From Halobacillus litoralis (GTDB lineage Bacteria; Bacillota; Bacilli; Bacillales; Halobacillaceae), in assembly GCF_009856445.1 (NCBI RefSeq), contig NZ_WMFA01000001.1, positions 806,001 through 870,000 of the forward strand: a stretch of 64,000 nt of DNA, written 5' to 3'. The position numbers and the translations under genes are program-made. The notes under the pieces were generated by a model, which did not search any database, had not been told where the DNA came from, and was given only the letters and a program-made list of their open reading frames with translations. Positions within the stretch are counted from its first letter, which is position 1, and every line of letters begins with the position of its first letter. Of this stretch, positions 15,911 through 24,074 are shown piece after piece.

Positions 15911-16813
15911 ATGGAGTTTATCACGATTTTACTGCCAATTTTCTTAGTATTTGGTATTGGTTATGGAGCTCAGAAGATCTTTCAATTCGATACCTCTACG
16001 TTTTCAAAACTAGCTCTTTATATTCTCGTTCCTTTCCTTGTCTTCCAGACGTTTTACGAAGAAAAGATCACCTTTTCCTATGTTTATATTTCAATCTATA
16101 TGCTGGGATTGTGCATCATTATCATTGGCATCGTTTCGATCCTTTCCAAGATACAGAACTATACCGAAAAGGAAAGATGCGGGATGGTCTTGTCCTGTGC
16201 TTTCACTAATAACGGAAACTACGGCACACCACTCGTATTGTTCTTATTCGGAACAGCAGGAATGGAAACAGCGATTGTCCTTATGGTATTACAACAGCTG
16301 CTGATGAGTACCTTAGGCGTTTACTATGCGGCTAAAGGGGGAGGAGACAAGGGAGATGGAATGAAAGCTGCCCTGCGCTCCGTCCGTCGGATGCCGATGG
16401 TTTATGGGGCTATAGCCGGGTTTCTTTTCCAAACGTTCGGCATATCTATCGGAGAGCTTAAAGGAGGCGTAGATTTAATTGCAAGTGCCGCGATTCCTTT
16501 GATCATGCTTACTCTTGGCATGCAACTCGCGAACATCAAGGTCAAGGGGTTCGAATATAAAAAAGTATCCATCGCCTTAATGATTAAACTGGTAGCTGCA
16601 CCTGCCATCGCGGCCGCTATAGTGTGGGCGATGCCTGTCGATCCGTTGATGAAGCAAATTATGATCATTATGGCGGCCACACCTACAGCTGCAAATACGA
16701 CGATGTATGCCATTCAGTTTCAAACCGAACCCCAAACCGTTACGAGTGCGACTTTAGCAACCACAGTGCTCAGTTTAGTTACGATTCCTATTGTAATTTT
16801 TTTAGCCACATAA
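15911..16813 (+). CDS. AEC (auxin efflux carrier) family transporter, candidate sulfolactate exporter
   Basis: 300 residues, about ten membrane segments arranged as two inverted halves. Diagnostic stretches are TNNGNYGTPL (near residue 97) and AATPTAANTTMYA (near 257), conserved in bacterial AEC permeases. Members move organic acids such as malate. As the last gene of the sulfoquinovose cluster, and because no sulfolactate desulfonating enzyme is encoded nearby, export of sulfolactate is the most useful hypothesis. Known sulfoglycolytic exporters belong to other families. TAGGAGAAAG precedes the ATG. Confidence 0.8.
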   Translation: MEFITILLPIFLVFGIGYGAQKIFQFDTSTFSKLALYILVPFLVFQTFYEEKITFSYVYISIYMLGLCIIIIGIVSILSKIQNYTEKERCGMVLSCAFTNNGNYGTPLVLFLFGTAGMETAIVLMVLQQLLMSTLGVYYAAKGGGDKGDGMKAALRSVRRMPMVYGAIAGFLFQTFGISIGELKGGVDLIASAAIPLIMLTLGMQLANIKVKGFEYKKVSIALMIKLVAAPAIAAAIVWAMPVDPLMKQIMIIMAATPTAANTTMYAIQFQTEPQTVTSATLATTVLSLVTIPIVIFLAT

Positions 16814-16943
16814 TGCTAGTACAGTCCATTTGAACCGAGGTGTCTTTTCTTCACCCTGGATTGAAAGTGGATCGGTCTTTGCAGAACATTTAAAGTAAGA
16901 ATCCGATTGGTGTTGTCCATACTGTTTCTAAAGAGGTGATGGT

Positions 16944-17048
16944 ATGGAGCATGATGAGGGGAACTTTTTCAAAGGATTATTCTGGGCTGGATTGCTGTCT
17001 CTGCCGATTTGGGGAATGATTGCTTTAGGAGTTTATTTCATTTGGTAA
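16944..17048 (+). CDS. 34-residue single-pass membrane protein
   Basis: A short open frame (MEHDEGNFFKGLFWAGLL...) with an AGAGGTGAT ribosome site upstream and one hydrophobic helix from about residue 11 to 33. The acidic N-terminus followed by a helix with interfacial Trp is typical of small Bacillaceae membrane peptides. It stands alone between the AEC transporter and a convergent terminator. Function unknown; the coding call rests on the ribosome site, amphipathic layout and terminator. Confidence 0.5.
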   Translation: MEHDEGNFFKGLFWAGLLSLPIWGMIALGVYFIW

Positions 17049-17080
17049 ACTTCAACGGGCAAGCAGGGAAAAGTTAAAAA

Positions 17081-17107
17081 GGGAGACTTCCAATATGGAA
17101 GTCTCCC
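17081..17107. terminator. Bidirectional terminator
   Basis: A perfect 11-base stem (17081-17091 with 17097-17107) and five-base loop, flanked by an A-rich left side and T-rich right side, between the small membrane ORF and the convergent gntP gene. Confidence 0.85.
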
Positions 17108-17113
17108 TTCTTG

Positions 17114-18472
17114 TTATACCAATATGAACCAAAGAAATGATGTGACAATAATAGCCGTTATTCCTTGTAATAGTGTGCCCATCGTTTGAGCCTTGTAGGC
17201 TTGCGTGATGGACATCCCACTGAATTCCTTAACGACCCAGAAATAGCTGTCGTTCACGTGGGAGACGACCATGGCACCGGCACCTACGGACATGACAACG
17301 AGTGCCAGCGGTACTGCTCCTTCGATTCCGATTTGCGGAAGAAGGGGAGCGATTAAGGTTGATGTGATGACGATCGCAGCAGTAGATGAACCTTGAGCAC
17401 TTTTTAATGCAGCTGCGATAATGAATGGGATGAAGATAAATACCGCTCCGACTGCTACTTCATTTCCAGCAATCCCCTTAATAAGATCAGCGATACTTGT
17501 GGAGCTGATCACAGAACCGAAAGCGCCACCTGCTCCTGTAATCAACAGGATAGGAGCAGCTTCCTTAATTCCGATTCCGACCCATTGGGTAAGCGTTTCT
17601 TCATCATATTTTGGAAGAAGAGTGAAAGCGAATAAGACGCCGACGAGAAGAGCGACTACAGGTGAACCTAGGAATAGGAAAAATGAAAATAGCGGACCTT
17701 CCCATCCAGCGAAAGTGATGACAGAGCTGAATCCAATGAGAAGAATCGGAATTAAAATGGGAGCAAATGATTTAGTAGCTGAAGGCATATCACCAAAGCT
17801 GCTGACGACCTCGTCGTAATCATACAGCGCATCATCTTCACTTTGTTCAATGTGGATTTTAGTACCAGCTTTAACCGCCCAGATGTATCCAACCAGGATA
17901 GCTGGGATCGCGACGATGATACCGAATAAAATGACCGTTCCTAGATAATTCTGCGCACCGATATTCCCTGCCGCTGCGATAGGTCCAGGTGTCGGTGGGA
18001 CTAAAGTGTGCGTGGCGAACAGACCTGTTGACAAAGCGATCGCCATGGATGCAACGGTCACCTTTGTTTTATTTGCAAGCGCTTTCTTTAAAGAGGATAA
18101 AATAACATAGCCTGAATCACAGAATACCGGGATACTGACAATACTGCCGATGGCGCTCATGGCAAGCTGTGGTCTTTTTTCCCCGACGATTCGTAAGACG
18201 ACTTCAGCCATACGTAAGGCAGCGCCTGATTTTTCTAAAATGACACCGATGATTGTACCAAATACAATGACGAGTCCGATTCCTCCCATCAATCCTCCGA
18301 AACCGCCATTGACGGCCTCTACGACATCTCCAAGTGGCATACCGGATAATATTCCGATAGCGAAAGCAGAAATCAAAAGAGAAAGGAAAGGGTGGAGGTT
18401 GAATTTCGCTGTGGCTACAATGACAAATAAAACACCAAGTAAAATAATAAGTACAAGTCCGAAACCTTCCAT
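17114..18472 (-). CDS. GntP family gluconate/glycerate:H+ symporter
   Basis: 452 residues, about 12-14 membrane segments. GntP-family marks are the N-terminal NLHPFLSLLISAFAIGI, FCDSGYVILSSLKKALA near residue 120, the HTLVPPTPGP motif near 157 and HVNDSYFWVVKEFSG near 410. Because it follows glycerate kinase by 17 bases and is under a CdaR-type regulator, glycerate or a related hydroxy acid is a better substrate guess than gluconate. Confidence 0.9.
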   Translation of the reverse strand: MEGFGLVLIILLGVLFVIVATAKFNLHPFLSLLISAFAIGILSGMPLGDVVEAVNGGFGGLMGGIGLVIVFGTIIGVILEKSGAALRMAEVVLRIVGEKRPQLAMSAIGSIVSIPVFCDSGYVILSSLKKALANKTKVTVASMAIALSTGLFATHTLVPPTPGPIAAAGNIGAQNYLGTVILFGIIVAIPAILVGYIWAVKAGTKIHIEQSEDDALYDYDEVVSSFGDMPSATKSFAPILIPILLIGFSSVITFAGWEGPLFSFFLFLGSPVVALLVGVLFAFTLLPKYDEETLTQWVGIGIKEAAPILLITGAGGAFGSVISSTSIADLIKGIAGNEVAVGAVFIFIPFIIAAALKSAQGSSTAAIVITSTLIAPLLPQIGIEGAVPLALVVMSVGAGAMVVSHVNDSYFWVVKEFSGMSITQAYKAQTMGTLLQGITAIIVTSFLWFILV

Positions 18473-18489
18473 ATACTTCTCACTCCTTT

Positions 18490-19614
18490 TTATTGTTTGT
18501 TGATCAACCTTGCGATTTGTCTTGTTGTCTCAAATAAATATTCTTCTGCGTTCTTCAGGCAGTCCTCTAGTGAGGAAGGACCTGGAGTTATGGAAAAACA
18601 ACTCGTAAACCTTTCATTTAATGCTCCGTAGTCATTGCCTAAACTTCCTGAAATGAGCAGGACAGGCGTATGGTTTTCTTTTGCAAGTTCAGCTACATAA
18701 CCGGGTGCTTTCCCATAAAGAGTCTGTTCATCGCTTTGACCTTCGCCAGTGATGACGTAATCAGCCCCGCGGATGGTCTCTTGGAGCTGGATGGCTTCAC
18801 CGACTAACTTTGCGCCAGATTCAAGTTGCGCACCAATGGTGAGAAAAGCAAAACCAAGACCACCGGCTGCACCAGCACCGGGCGTGTTCATGATGTTTTT
18901 ATCAAGCACCTCTTCCACGAGTTTTCCATAGTGGTCTAGAGATTGGTCATAAGTATAGACCTGCTGCTCGGTCGCTCCTTTTTGTGGGCCATAGACATGA
19001 CTGGCTCCTCGATTTCCCGTCAGTGGATTGTCTACATCAGAAGCAACACGAATCTTAATATTCTTCAGGCGGGAGTCTAATCCGGACAATTCTACTTTTT
19101 TCACAGTATGTAGATCTTTCCCGTGAATGCCCGTTATCTGACCGCTTTCATCATAGGTTTTCATCCCCAGGGCCTGTAACATTCCGAGACCACCGTCATT
19201 CGTAGAGCTCCCCCCGATAGCGACAATCAAGTCCGTGCATCCTTCATCCAACGCATGCGTGATTGCCTGGCCGATCCCATAGCTCGTTGTGTAATCGGGA
19301 TTACGTTTTTCTGTCGGGACGAGTGGTAAGCCGGCAATTTCTGCTCCCTCGATGACCGCTCGATCATTGTCCAGTTTTACATACCAGCTTTCCCTCTCTT
19401 CTCCTAAAGGTCCTTTGCATGAAAATTGAACTTTTTCGTGCCGCACAGAAGTGGAAAATACGTTTAAGGTACCTTCTCCGCCATCTGCCATTGGCTTCTT
19501 GATGGTTTCTATATTTGGATTTACCGAATGAAAAGCCTTTTCCATGATTTCGGCGACTTGAATGGAAGACAAACTTCCTTTGTACGAATCAGGGGCAAAA
19601 ACGACCTTCATCAT
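18490..19614 (-). CDS. glxK: Glycerate kinase, type I (GlxK/GarK family)
   Basis: 374 residues, usual length for the family. Motifs are FAPDSYKGSLSS (residues 5-16), KPMADGGEGTLNV (40-52), VAIGGSSTNDGGLGMLQALG (about 131-150) and the C-terminal VITGEGQSDEQTLYGKAP. The cytoplasmic enzyme phosphorylates D-glycerate with ATP, feeding it into lower glycolysis. It is encoded between the regulator cdaR and gntP, all on the minus strand. A palindrome upstream (19718-19733) is the likely regulatory site. Confidence 0.93.
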   Translation of the reverse strand: MMKVVFAPDSYKGSLSSIQVAEIMEKAFHSVNPNIETIKKPMADGGEGTLNVFSTSVRHEKVQFSCKGPLGEERESWYVKLDNDRAVIEGAEIAGLPLVPTEKRNPDYTTSYGIGQAITHALDEGCTDLIVAIGGSSTNDGGLGMLQALGMKTYDESGQITGIHGKDLHTVKKVELSGLDSRLKNIKIRVASDVDNPLTGNRGASHVYGPQKGATEQQVYTYDQSLDHYGKLVEEVLDKNIMNTPGAGAAGGLGFAFLTIGAQLESGAKLVGEAIQLQETIRGADYVITGEGQSDEQTLYGKAPGYVAELAKENHTPVLLISGSLGNDYGALNERFTSCFSITPGPSSLEDCLKNAEEYLFETTRQIARLINKQ

Positions 19615-19717
19615 TCACCCTCCTTTACTATATTTGCTTACTTTCTATTCAACAGGAAATAAGAAACCATAACAATTGATGGGATCTACAAAATATCAGA
19701 AAATTGTAAACGTATTC

Positions 19718-19733
19718 TTGTGCAAATGCACAA
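19718..19733 (-). promoter_or_regulatory. Palindrome, candidate CdaR operator before glxK
   Basis: TTGTGCAAATGCACAA has perfect seven-base arms around a two-base centre and lies about 105 bases upstream of the glxK start, just after the cdaR stop. Position and symmetry suit an activator site for the glxK-gntP unit. A TGTAAACG half cre-like sequence is adjacent (19704-19711). Confidence 0.5.
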
Positions 19734-19734
19734 A

Positions 19735-20781
19735 TCATCGGTTGATTAAAATCGCTTGTAAGATCATCGCATCTTTGAAACACCGTGCATCCAACCCTAC
19801 TTTTTTATGAACTTGATCCAGACGGTAATGGAGTGTGTTTCTGTGGATATGCAATTCATCAGCAGTCCGGTTCATTTTTAAGTCGTTTTTGAAAAAAGAA
19901 TCAAGTGTTTCTAAATAAGGTGCTTCTAATCGGTTCAAACGATTGGCGAAAGGTTCCGTGATCTCTATGTACGTCTCTTTTGTAATGCTTGAAAGTAGCC
20001 GTTCAACCTTAAACGCTCCGCTGTAAATCATCTCTCCAGCTTTTCCTGCAATCTCTATCGACTGTGATGCTTGTTGGAAAGATGTATAAATACCTTTGGC
20101 ACTGTACCCTGGTTCACCAACAGCGGCGGGTCCTTCTGTTTGGAAGGGTGGAATATGCTCTTGGAATGGAAGAGGCATGACCACTGAATTTTCCTGAAAA
20201 GGGAGGATGAAAAGAGGACGTAATTGTAGCTGTTCTGCCTGTCTTCGGAGTCTCTCTGTAAAATCAAAAGGTGAGGTTGTCTGGAAAACGAGCACCTGCC
20301 ATGCTTTTTTAAGGTCTGCGCGTAAAGAATAGCGGGCTTCTTTTTCCAGCTCTTCCATATCTTCATCTGAAATGAGCCGATGAAACCAGTGGTTCCATTG
20401 TCTTTCCTGATAGAAACTCTGTTTCTGGATATAGAGTTGTTCGAGCGCAATCTCGACCGATCCTTGGGTCATTCCAGCCGCTTGGTACACTTGATCTGGA
20501 TCTCCTGTCAAACCCACGACACCTGCAAGTTCTCCTCTATGAAAAATAGGCAGATTAACCCCAGGTTTTGTATTGGAATATTGGGATGAGATGTCTTTGG
20601 TTATTTGCTGGGCTTCCAGCGTTTCTATCACTCTTTGTGCTCCACCATGGACTTGATTGATGCGGGCGTGGTCTGTGCTGGCCACAATTTTTCCAGTCGG
20701 ATCCATTAGGTTGATGGCTACATCGATGTATTTAGAGAGGCGATGGATGATTTCCTGTCCCAGGTGATCAGTAAGTTCCAT
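19735..20781 (-). CDS. cdaR: CdaR-family (sugar diacid recognition) transcriptional regulator
   Basis: 348 residues. The N-terminal diacid-recognition domain is visible (LGQEIIHRLSKYIDVAINLMDPTGKIVASTD, then GVNLPIFHRGELAGVVGLTG). The C-terminal PucR-type helix-turn-helix is MNRTADELHIHRNTLHYRLDQV near the end. Such proteins activate glucarate, galactarate and glycerate genes on sensing the hydroxy acid. It heads the glycerate unit, with 120 bases before glxK. Good ribosome site GGAGTGATCC upstream of the ATG. Confidence 0.9.
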   Translation of the reverse strand: MELTDHLGQEIIHRLSKYIDVAINLMDPTGKIVASTDHARINQVHGGAQRVIETLEAQQITKDISSQYSNTKPGVNLPIFHRGELAGVVGLTGDPDQVYQAAGMTQGSVEIALEQLYIQKQSFYQERQWNHWFHRLISDEDMEELEKEARYSLRADLKKAWQVLVFQTTSPFDFTERLRRQAEQLQLRPLFILPFQENSVVMPLPFQEHIPPFQTEGPAAVGEPGYSAKGIYTSFQQASQSIEIAGKAGEMIYSGAFKVERLLSSITKETYIEITEPFANRLNRLEAPYLETLDSFFKNDLKMNRTADELHIHRNTLHYRLDQVHKKVGLDARCFKDAMILQAILINR

Positions 20782-20932
20782 GTTGGATCACTCCTTTTTT
20801 TATCATTCTATCAGATTGGACATGGGGAGATTCCCTAAAGGGAGATGAGAAGTTATTCCATAGAGTTTAGAATAAAGGATAAGGAAGTTTTATAGAGGGA
20901 ATTCTGCGCTATAAAGAAGAGGGGGAGGAAAC

Positions 20933-21535
20933 ATGAAAAAATTACTGCTTACTGGGTTTGAACCTTTTTTGAATTATTCATTGAACCCGACCGAGGAAAT
21001 TGCCCGTGCATTAGATGGAGAGACGATCAACAATTATACAATTGTCGCCAAAGTCTTACCCGTCGACTATAACAAATCCGGCGATCAATTGGTGTCCTTG
21101 ATTGAAGAAGTTCGACCCGATTCTGTTCTTTCACTTGGTCTTGCTGCAGGAAGGTACAAAGTGACACCGGAGAGAATTGCGATCAACTGTAATGAAAGTA
21201 AGGAAGAAGATAATGAAGGGAATCAGCCTGAAGGAGATTTGATTGATGCGGAAGGCGCGGATGGATTGTTTTCTTCTTTGCCTATTCGAACCTTCGTTGA
21301 GGTGTTGAATGAGAAGGAATATCCTGCTGAAGTCTCTAACACTGCCGGTACGTACTTATGTAATCATGTGATGTACAGAGGGCTGAATCATTTTAAGAAA
21401 AAGAATATGGAAATTCCTTCAGGATTCATTCACTTGCCGGCCTCTCATGACTTAGCTGTCCAGCATGGGAATTTACCGAGTTGGTCGCAGGAGGATTTAA
21501 CGAGTGCTGTAAAGGAAATCATTCTTTCCTTATAA
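20933..21535 (+). CDS. pcp: Pyroglutamyl-peptidase I
   Basis: 200 residues, cytoplasmic cysteine peptidase (C15) that removes N-terminal pyroglutamate. The start MKKLLLTGFEPF is diagnostic. The catalytic triad is seen as Glu in VTPERIAIN (near 79), Cys in NTAGTYLCNHVMY (near 143) and His in IHLPASH (near 166). Strong GGGGGAGG ribosome site. It stands alone between the divergent cdaR and the convergent alr and is followed by a shared terminator. Confidence 0.95.
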   Translation: MKKLLLTGFEPFLNYSLNPTEEIARALDGETINNYTIVAKVLPVDYNKSGDQLVSLIEEVRPDSVLSLGLAAGRYKVTPERIAINCNESKEEDNEGNQPEGDLIDAEGADGLFSSLPIRTFVEVLNEKEYPAEVSNTAGTYLCNHVMYRGLNHFKKKNMEIPSGFIHLPASHDLAVQHGNLPSWSQEDLTSAVKEIILSL

Positions 21536-21546
21536 GTCCTGAGAAG

Positions 21547-21586
21547 AAAAAAGCGAAGAGCCTAAGTTGGCTTTTCGCTTTTTTCG
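21547..21586. terminator. Bidirectional terminator between pcp and alr
   Basis: AAAAAAGCGAA-AGCC pairs with GGCT-TTCGCTTTTTT with A and T tracts on both sides, so it can end both the rightward pcp and the leftward alr transcripts. Confidence 0.85.
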
Positions 21587-21643
21587 CTCTATTTCCAATA
21601 AATGTATAACTTAGTGTGGTGATAACTGGAATGTAAGAAGTGC

Positions 21644-22762
21644 TCAAACATACTTCCTTGGAACGCGTCTGCCGATTTGGCAGGTGATTTCGTAGTGGAT
21701 GGTGTTGAGCTGATCGGCGATTTCCTGAAGAGGGATGTGACCTTCTGTCCGCTCTCCGAAGAACGTGAATTCCGTCTCTTCGCCCGTTTCTCCGACTGCT
21801 GTGATATCCACCATGGTTTGGTCCATACACACTTTCCCTACGATCGGCGCTCTCTTCCCTTGGACGACCACATTCCCTTTATTTGAAAGGGCGCGGGGGA
21901 GGCCGTCTCCATATCCGATGGGGACTGTGGCTACTTGTATTGGTTCCGCTGGTTCGTATGATCTTCCATAACTGATAGGTTCGCCGGGATGGACGGTTTT
22001 CACCATGACAGGTTTTGTTTTTAAACGCATCACTTGGTGAAGTGAAATCGATTCCCGCATATAATCAGCTGGATAAAGTCCGTACAAGCTTACCCCCACC
22101 CGCACCATATCCATGTGCATATGCGGAAAGTTGATGGTGGCCGCACTGTTGCAGCAGTGCTTGGTTGGAATCATCCCGTGAGCCTTTTCCACCGCTTCTA
22201 CAACAGATAAAAAATGATCAAATTGTTGCTCTGTATAGTCAGGGTCTTCATTATCTGCGTCAGAGAAGTGAGTGAAGATCCCTTCTACATGGACAAATGG
22301 CGAGACATTTTGCTCTAAGAGCTGGATGATATCTTCAGCTTTTTTGAGACCAATCCGATGCATCCCGCTATCGACTTTGATATGAATATTTGTAGACCGC
22401 TGACGCTGCTCGGCTTCTTGGTTGATTTTTTCCAAGACTGCTTCTGTAAATACGGTCAATGTAAGGTCATGATCAATGGCATCCGGGACGGCTTCTTTAG
22501 GCGTGTAGCCAAAAACAAGGATCGGGAGTGTGATTCCTGCTTTTCGCAATTCCAGGGCTTCTTCAATAATGGCAACACCTAACCGATCCGCTCCAGCTTC
22601 AATCATAACTTCTGCACATTCCAAAAGCCCATGGCCGTAAGCATCCGCTTTGACGACTGCCATCAATTCACAGTTTTTATCGATATGGTTTTTAAAAGCA
22701 TGCACATTATTTCTGAGTGCTTGCAGGGAAACTTCTGCCCATGTCGGACGATAGTTGGTCAT
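21644..22762 (-). CDS. alr: Alanine racemase
   Basis: 372 residues, PLP enzyme making D-alanine for the cell wall. The PLP lysine lies in AVVKADAYGHG (about 35-45), the second catalytic residue region is in PISYGRSYEP (near 262), and the C-terminal barrel has VCMDQTMVDIT. Divergence from ald by gene order suggests an alanine metabolism group (alr after ald, then adeR upstream, all leftward) although a terminator separates ald from alr. Possible second alr in the genome cannot be excluded. Confidence 0.95.
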   Translation of the reverse strand: MTNYRPTWAEVSLQALRNNVHAFKNHIDKNCELMAVVKADAYGHGLLECAEVMIEAGADRLGVAIIEEALELRKAGITLPILVFGYTPKEAVPDAIDHDLTLTVFTEAVLEKINQEAEQRQRSTNIHIKVDSGMHRIGLKKAEDIIQLLEQNVSPFVHVEGIFTHFSDADNEDPDYTEQQFDHFLSVVEAVEKAHGMIPTKHCCNSAATINFPHMHMDMVRVGVSLYGLYPADYMRESISLHQVMRLKTKPVMVKTVHPGEPISYGRSYEPAEPIQVATVPIGYGDGLPRALSNKGNVVVQGKRAPIVGKVCMDQTMVDITAVGETGEETEFTFFGERTEGHIPLQEIADQLNTIHYEITCQIGRRVPRKYV

Positions 22763-22783
22763 GATGATTCTCTCCTTTCTATG

Positions 22784-22815
22784 AAAAAAGCTCCCCCATC
22801 AATGTGGAGGAGCCT
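22784..22815 (-). terminator. Terminator of ald
   Basis: On the minus strand GCTCCTCCA pairs with TGGGGGAGC (one G-T wobble) followed by TTTTTT, between the ald stop and the alr ribosome site. Confidence 0.8.
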
Positions 22816-22821
22816 GTTGTT

Positions 22822-23952
22822 TTATACCCGTGCCAAAGACTGAAGAGCTTCTTGTACAGGCTTGTAATCATAGCCTAGATCACGAGCAACGGCTTCATAA
22901 GTCAAGTGGCCGTTGGCTGTGTTCACACCTGCTTCAATCGCTTTATTCTCTTCGACTGCTTTGTTGACCCCTTTGGAAGCGATTTGCAAAGCGTAAGGAA
23001 TCGTTACGTTTGTAAGAGCGATCGTAGATGTACGTGGAACAGCTCCTGGGATGTTTGCGACCGCATAATGAAGGACGCCGTGTTTTTCGTAAATCGGATC
23101 ATCGTGTGTCGTAATGTGGTCGACCGTTTCGAAGTTTCCACCCTGGTCGATGGCGACGTCAACGATGACAGAGCCGTCTTTCATTTCTTTGACCATGTCC
23201 TCGGTTACTAATTTCGGTGCTTTTGCTCCCGGAATCAGAACAGCTCCGATGACAAGATCTGCTTCTTTGACCGCTTCCGCAATGTTGAATGGATTGGACA
23301 TCATGGTTTGGATGTCTTTGCCGAACTGATCATCCAGCTCGCGAAGGCGGTTAGGATTCAAGTCCAGTACGGTTACATGTGCACCAAGGCCGATGGCAAT
23401 TTTCGCTGCGTTCGTACCAACGATACCTCCGCCAATGATGACGACTTTACCGCGGGAAACGCCAGGGACGCCGCTCAACAGGATTCCTTTTCCACCGAAG
23501 GATTTCTCAAGGTATTGAGCTCCGACTTGTGTTGCCATACGTCCGGCTACTTCACTCATTGGAGTAAGAAGAGGGAGTTTGTTATCAACAGCCACTGTCT
23601 CATAAGCAATGGATGTGACTTCGTTTTCAACTAATGCTTTTGTCAGTTCAGGTTCCGCTGCAAGGTGAAGGTATGTGAACAGAATAAGACCTTTACGGAA
23701 GTATCCATATTCAGATGGTAGTGGTTCTTTTACTTTCATCACCATTTCTGAATTCGACCAAATATCGGAAGCGGTTTCAACAATCTCAGCACCTGCATCA
23801 CGATATTCTTCGTCGGTAAAATTACTTCCTGTACCGGCTTGAGTTTCGATGCGGATCGTGTGTCCGGCTTTCATGAGATTGATGACACCTGAAGGCGTAA
23901 TCGCTACGCGGTTTTCATTATTTTTAATTTCTTTTGGAATTCCGATAATCAT
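22822..23952 (-). CDS. ald: Alanine dehydrogenase
   Basis: 376 residues. The start [19 protein letters not shown] and the pyruvate-site segments ([25 protein letters not shown]), plus the NAD-binding [19 protein letters not shown] near residue 170 identify Ald. It converts L-alanine and NAD to pyruvate, ammonium and NADH. The PucR-type regulator upstream matches the AdeR-ald arrangement of Bacillus subtilis. Confidence 0.96.
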   Translation of the reverse strand: MIIGIPKEIKNNENRVAITPSGVINLMKAGHTIRIETQAGTGSNFTDEEYRDAGAEIVETASDIWSNSEMVMKVKEPLPSEYGYFRKGLILFTYLHLAAEPELTKALVENEVTSIAYETVAVDNKLPLLTPMSEVAGRMATQVGAQYLEKSFGGKGILLSGVPGVSRGKVVIIGGGIVGTNAAKIAIGLGAHVTVLDLNPNRLRELDDQFGKDIQTMMSNPFNIAEAVKEADLVIGAVLIPGAKAPKLVTEDMVKEMKDGSVIVDVAIDQGGNFETVDHITTHDDPIYEKHGVLHYAVANIPGAVPRTSTIALTNVTIPYALQIASKGVNKAVEENKAIEAGVNTANGHLTYEAVARDLGYDYKPVQEALQSLARV

Positions 23953-23987
23953 GGGGAACGTCCACCTTTCAAATTGAATGTAAACAA

Positions 23988-23993
23988 AGTATA
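23988..23993 (-). promoter_or_regulatory. Minus-10 element of ald lacking a -35 match
   Basis: TATACT on the minus strand lies about 35 bases upstream of the ald start. No recognisable -35 is found 16-18 bases further upstream, as expected for a promoter that needs an activator such as AdeR. Confidence 0.4.
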
Positions 23994-24036
23994 GCCCGCC
24001 TGCGGATATTTTTGTTTAGGTGAAAGTGAAAAAATA

Positions 24037-24074
24037 AACAGGAGGATTTGTGTAAAATCACAAATCCTCCTGTT
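24037..24074 (-). terminator. Terminator overlapping the end of the adeR coding region
   Basis: Perfect 16-base arms (24037-24052 and 24059-24074) with a six-base loop. On the minus strand the stem is followed by TATTTTTTC. The upstream arm is formed by the last codons of the adeR-like gene. Confidence 0.85.

Noticed and set aside
5653-16813. Transaldolase-type or Entner-Doudoroff sulfoglycolysis
   Set aside because: No transaldolase, sulfogluconate dehydratase, lactonase or KDSG aldolase gene lies in the cluster.
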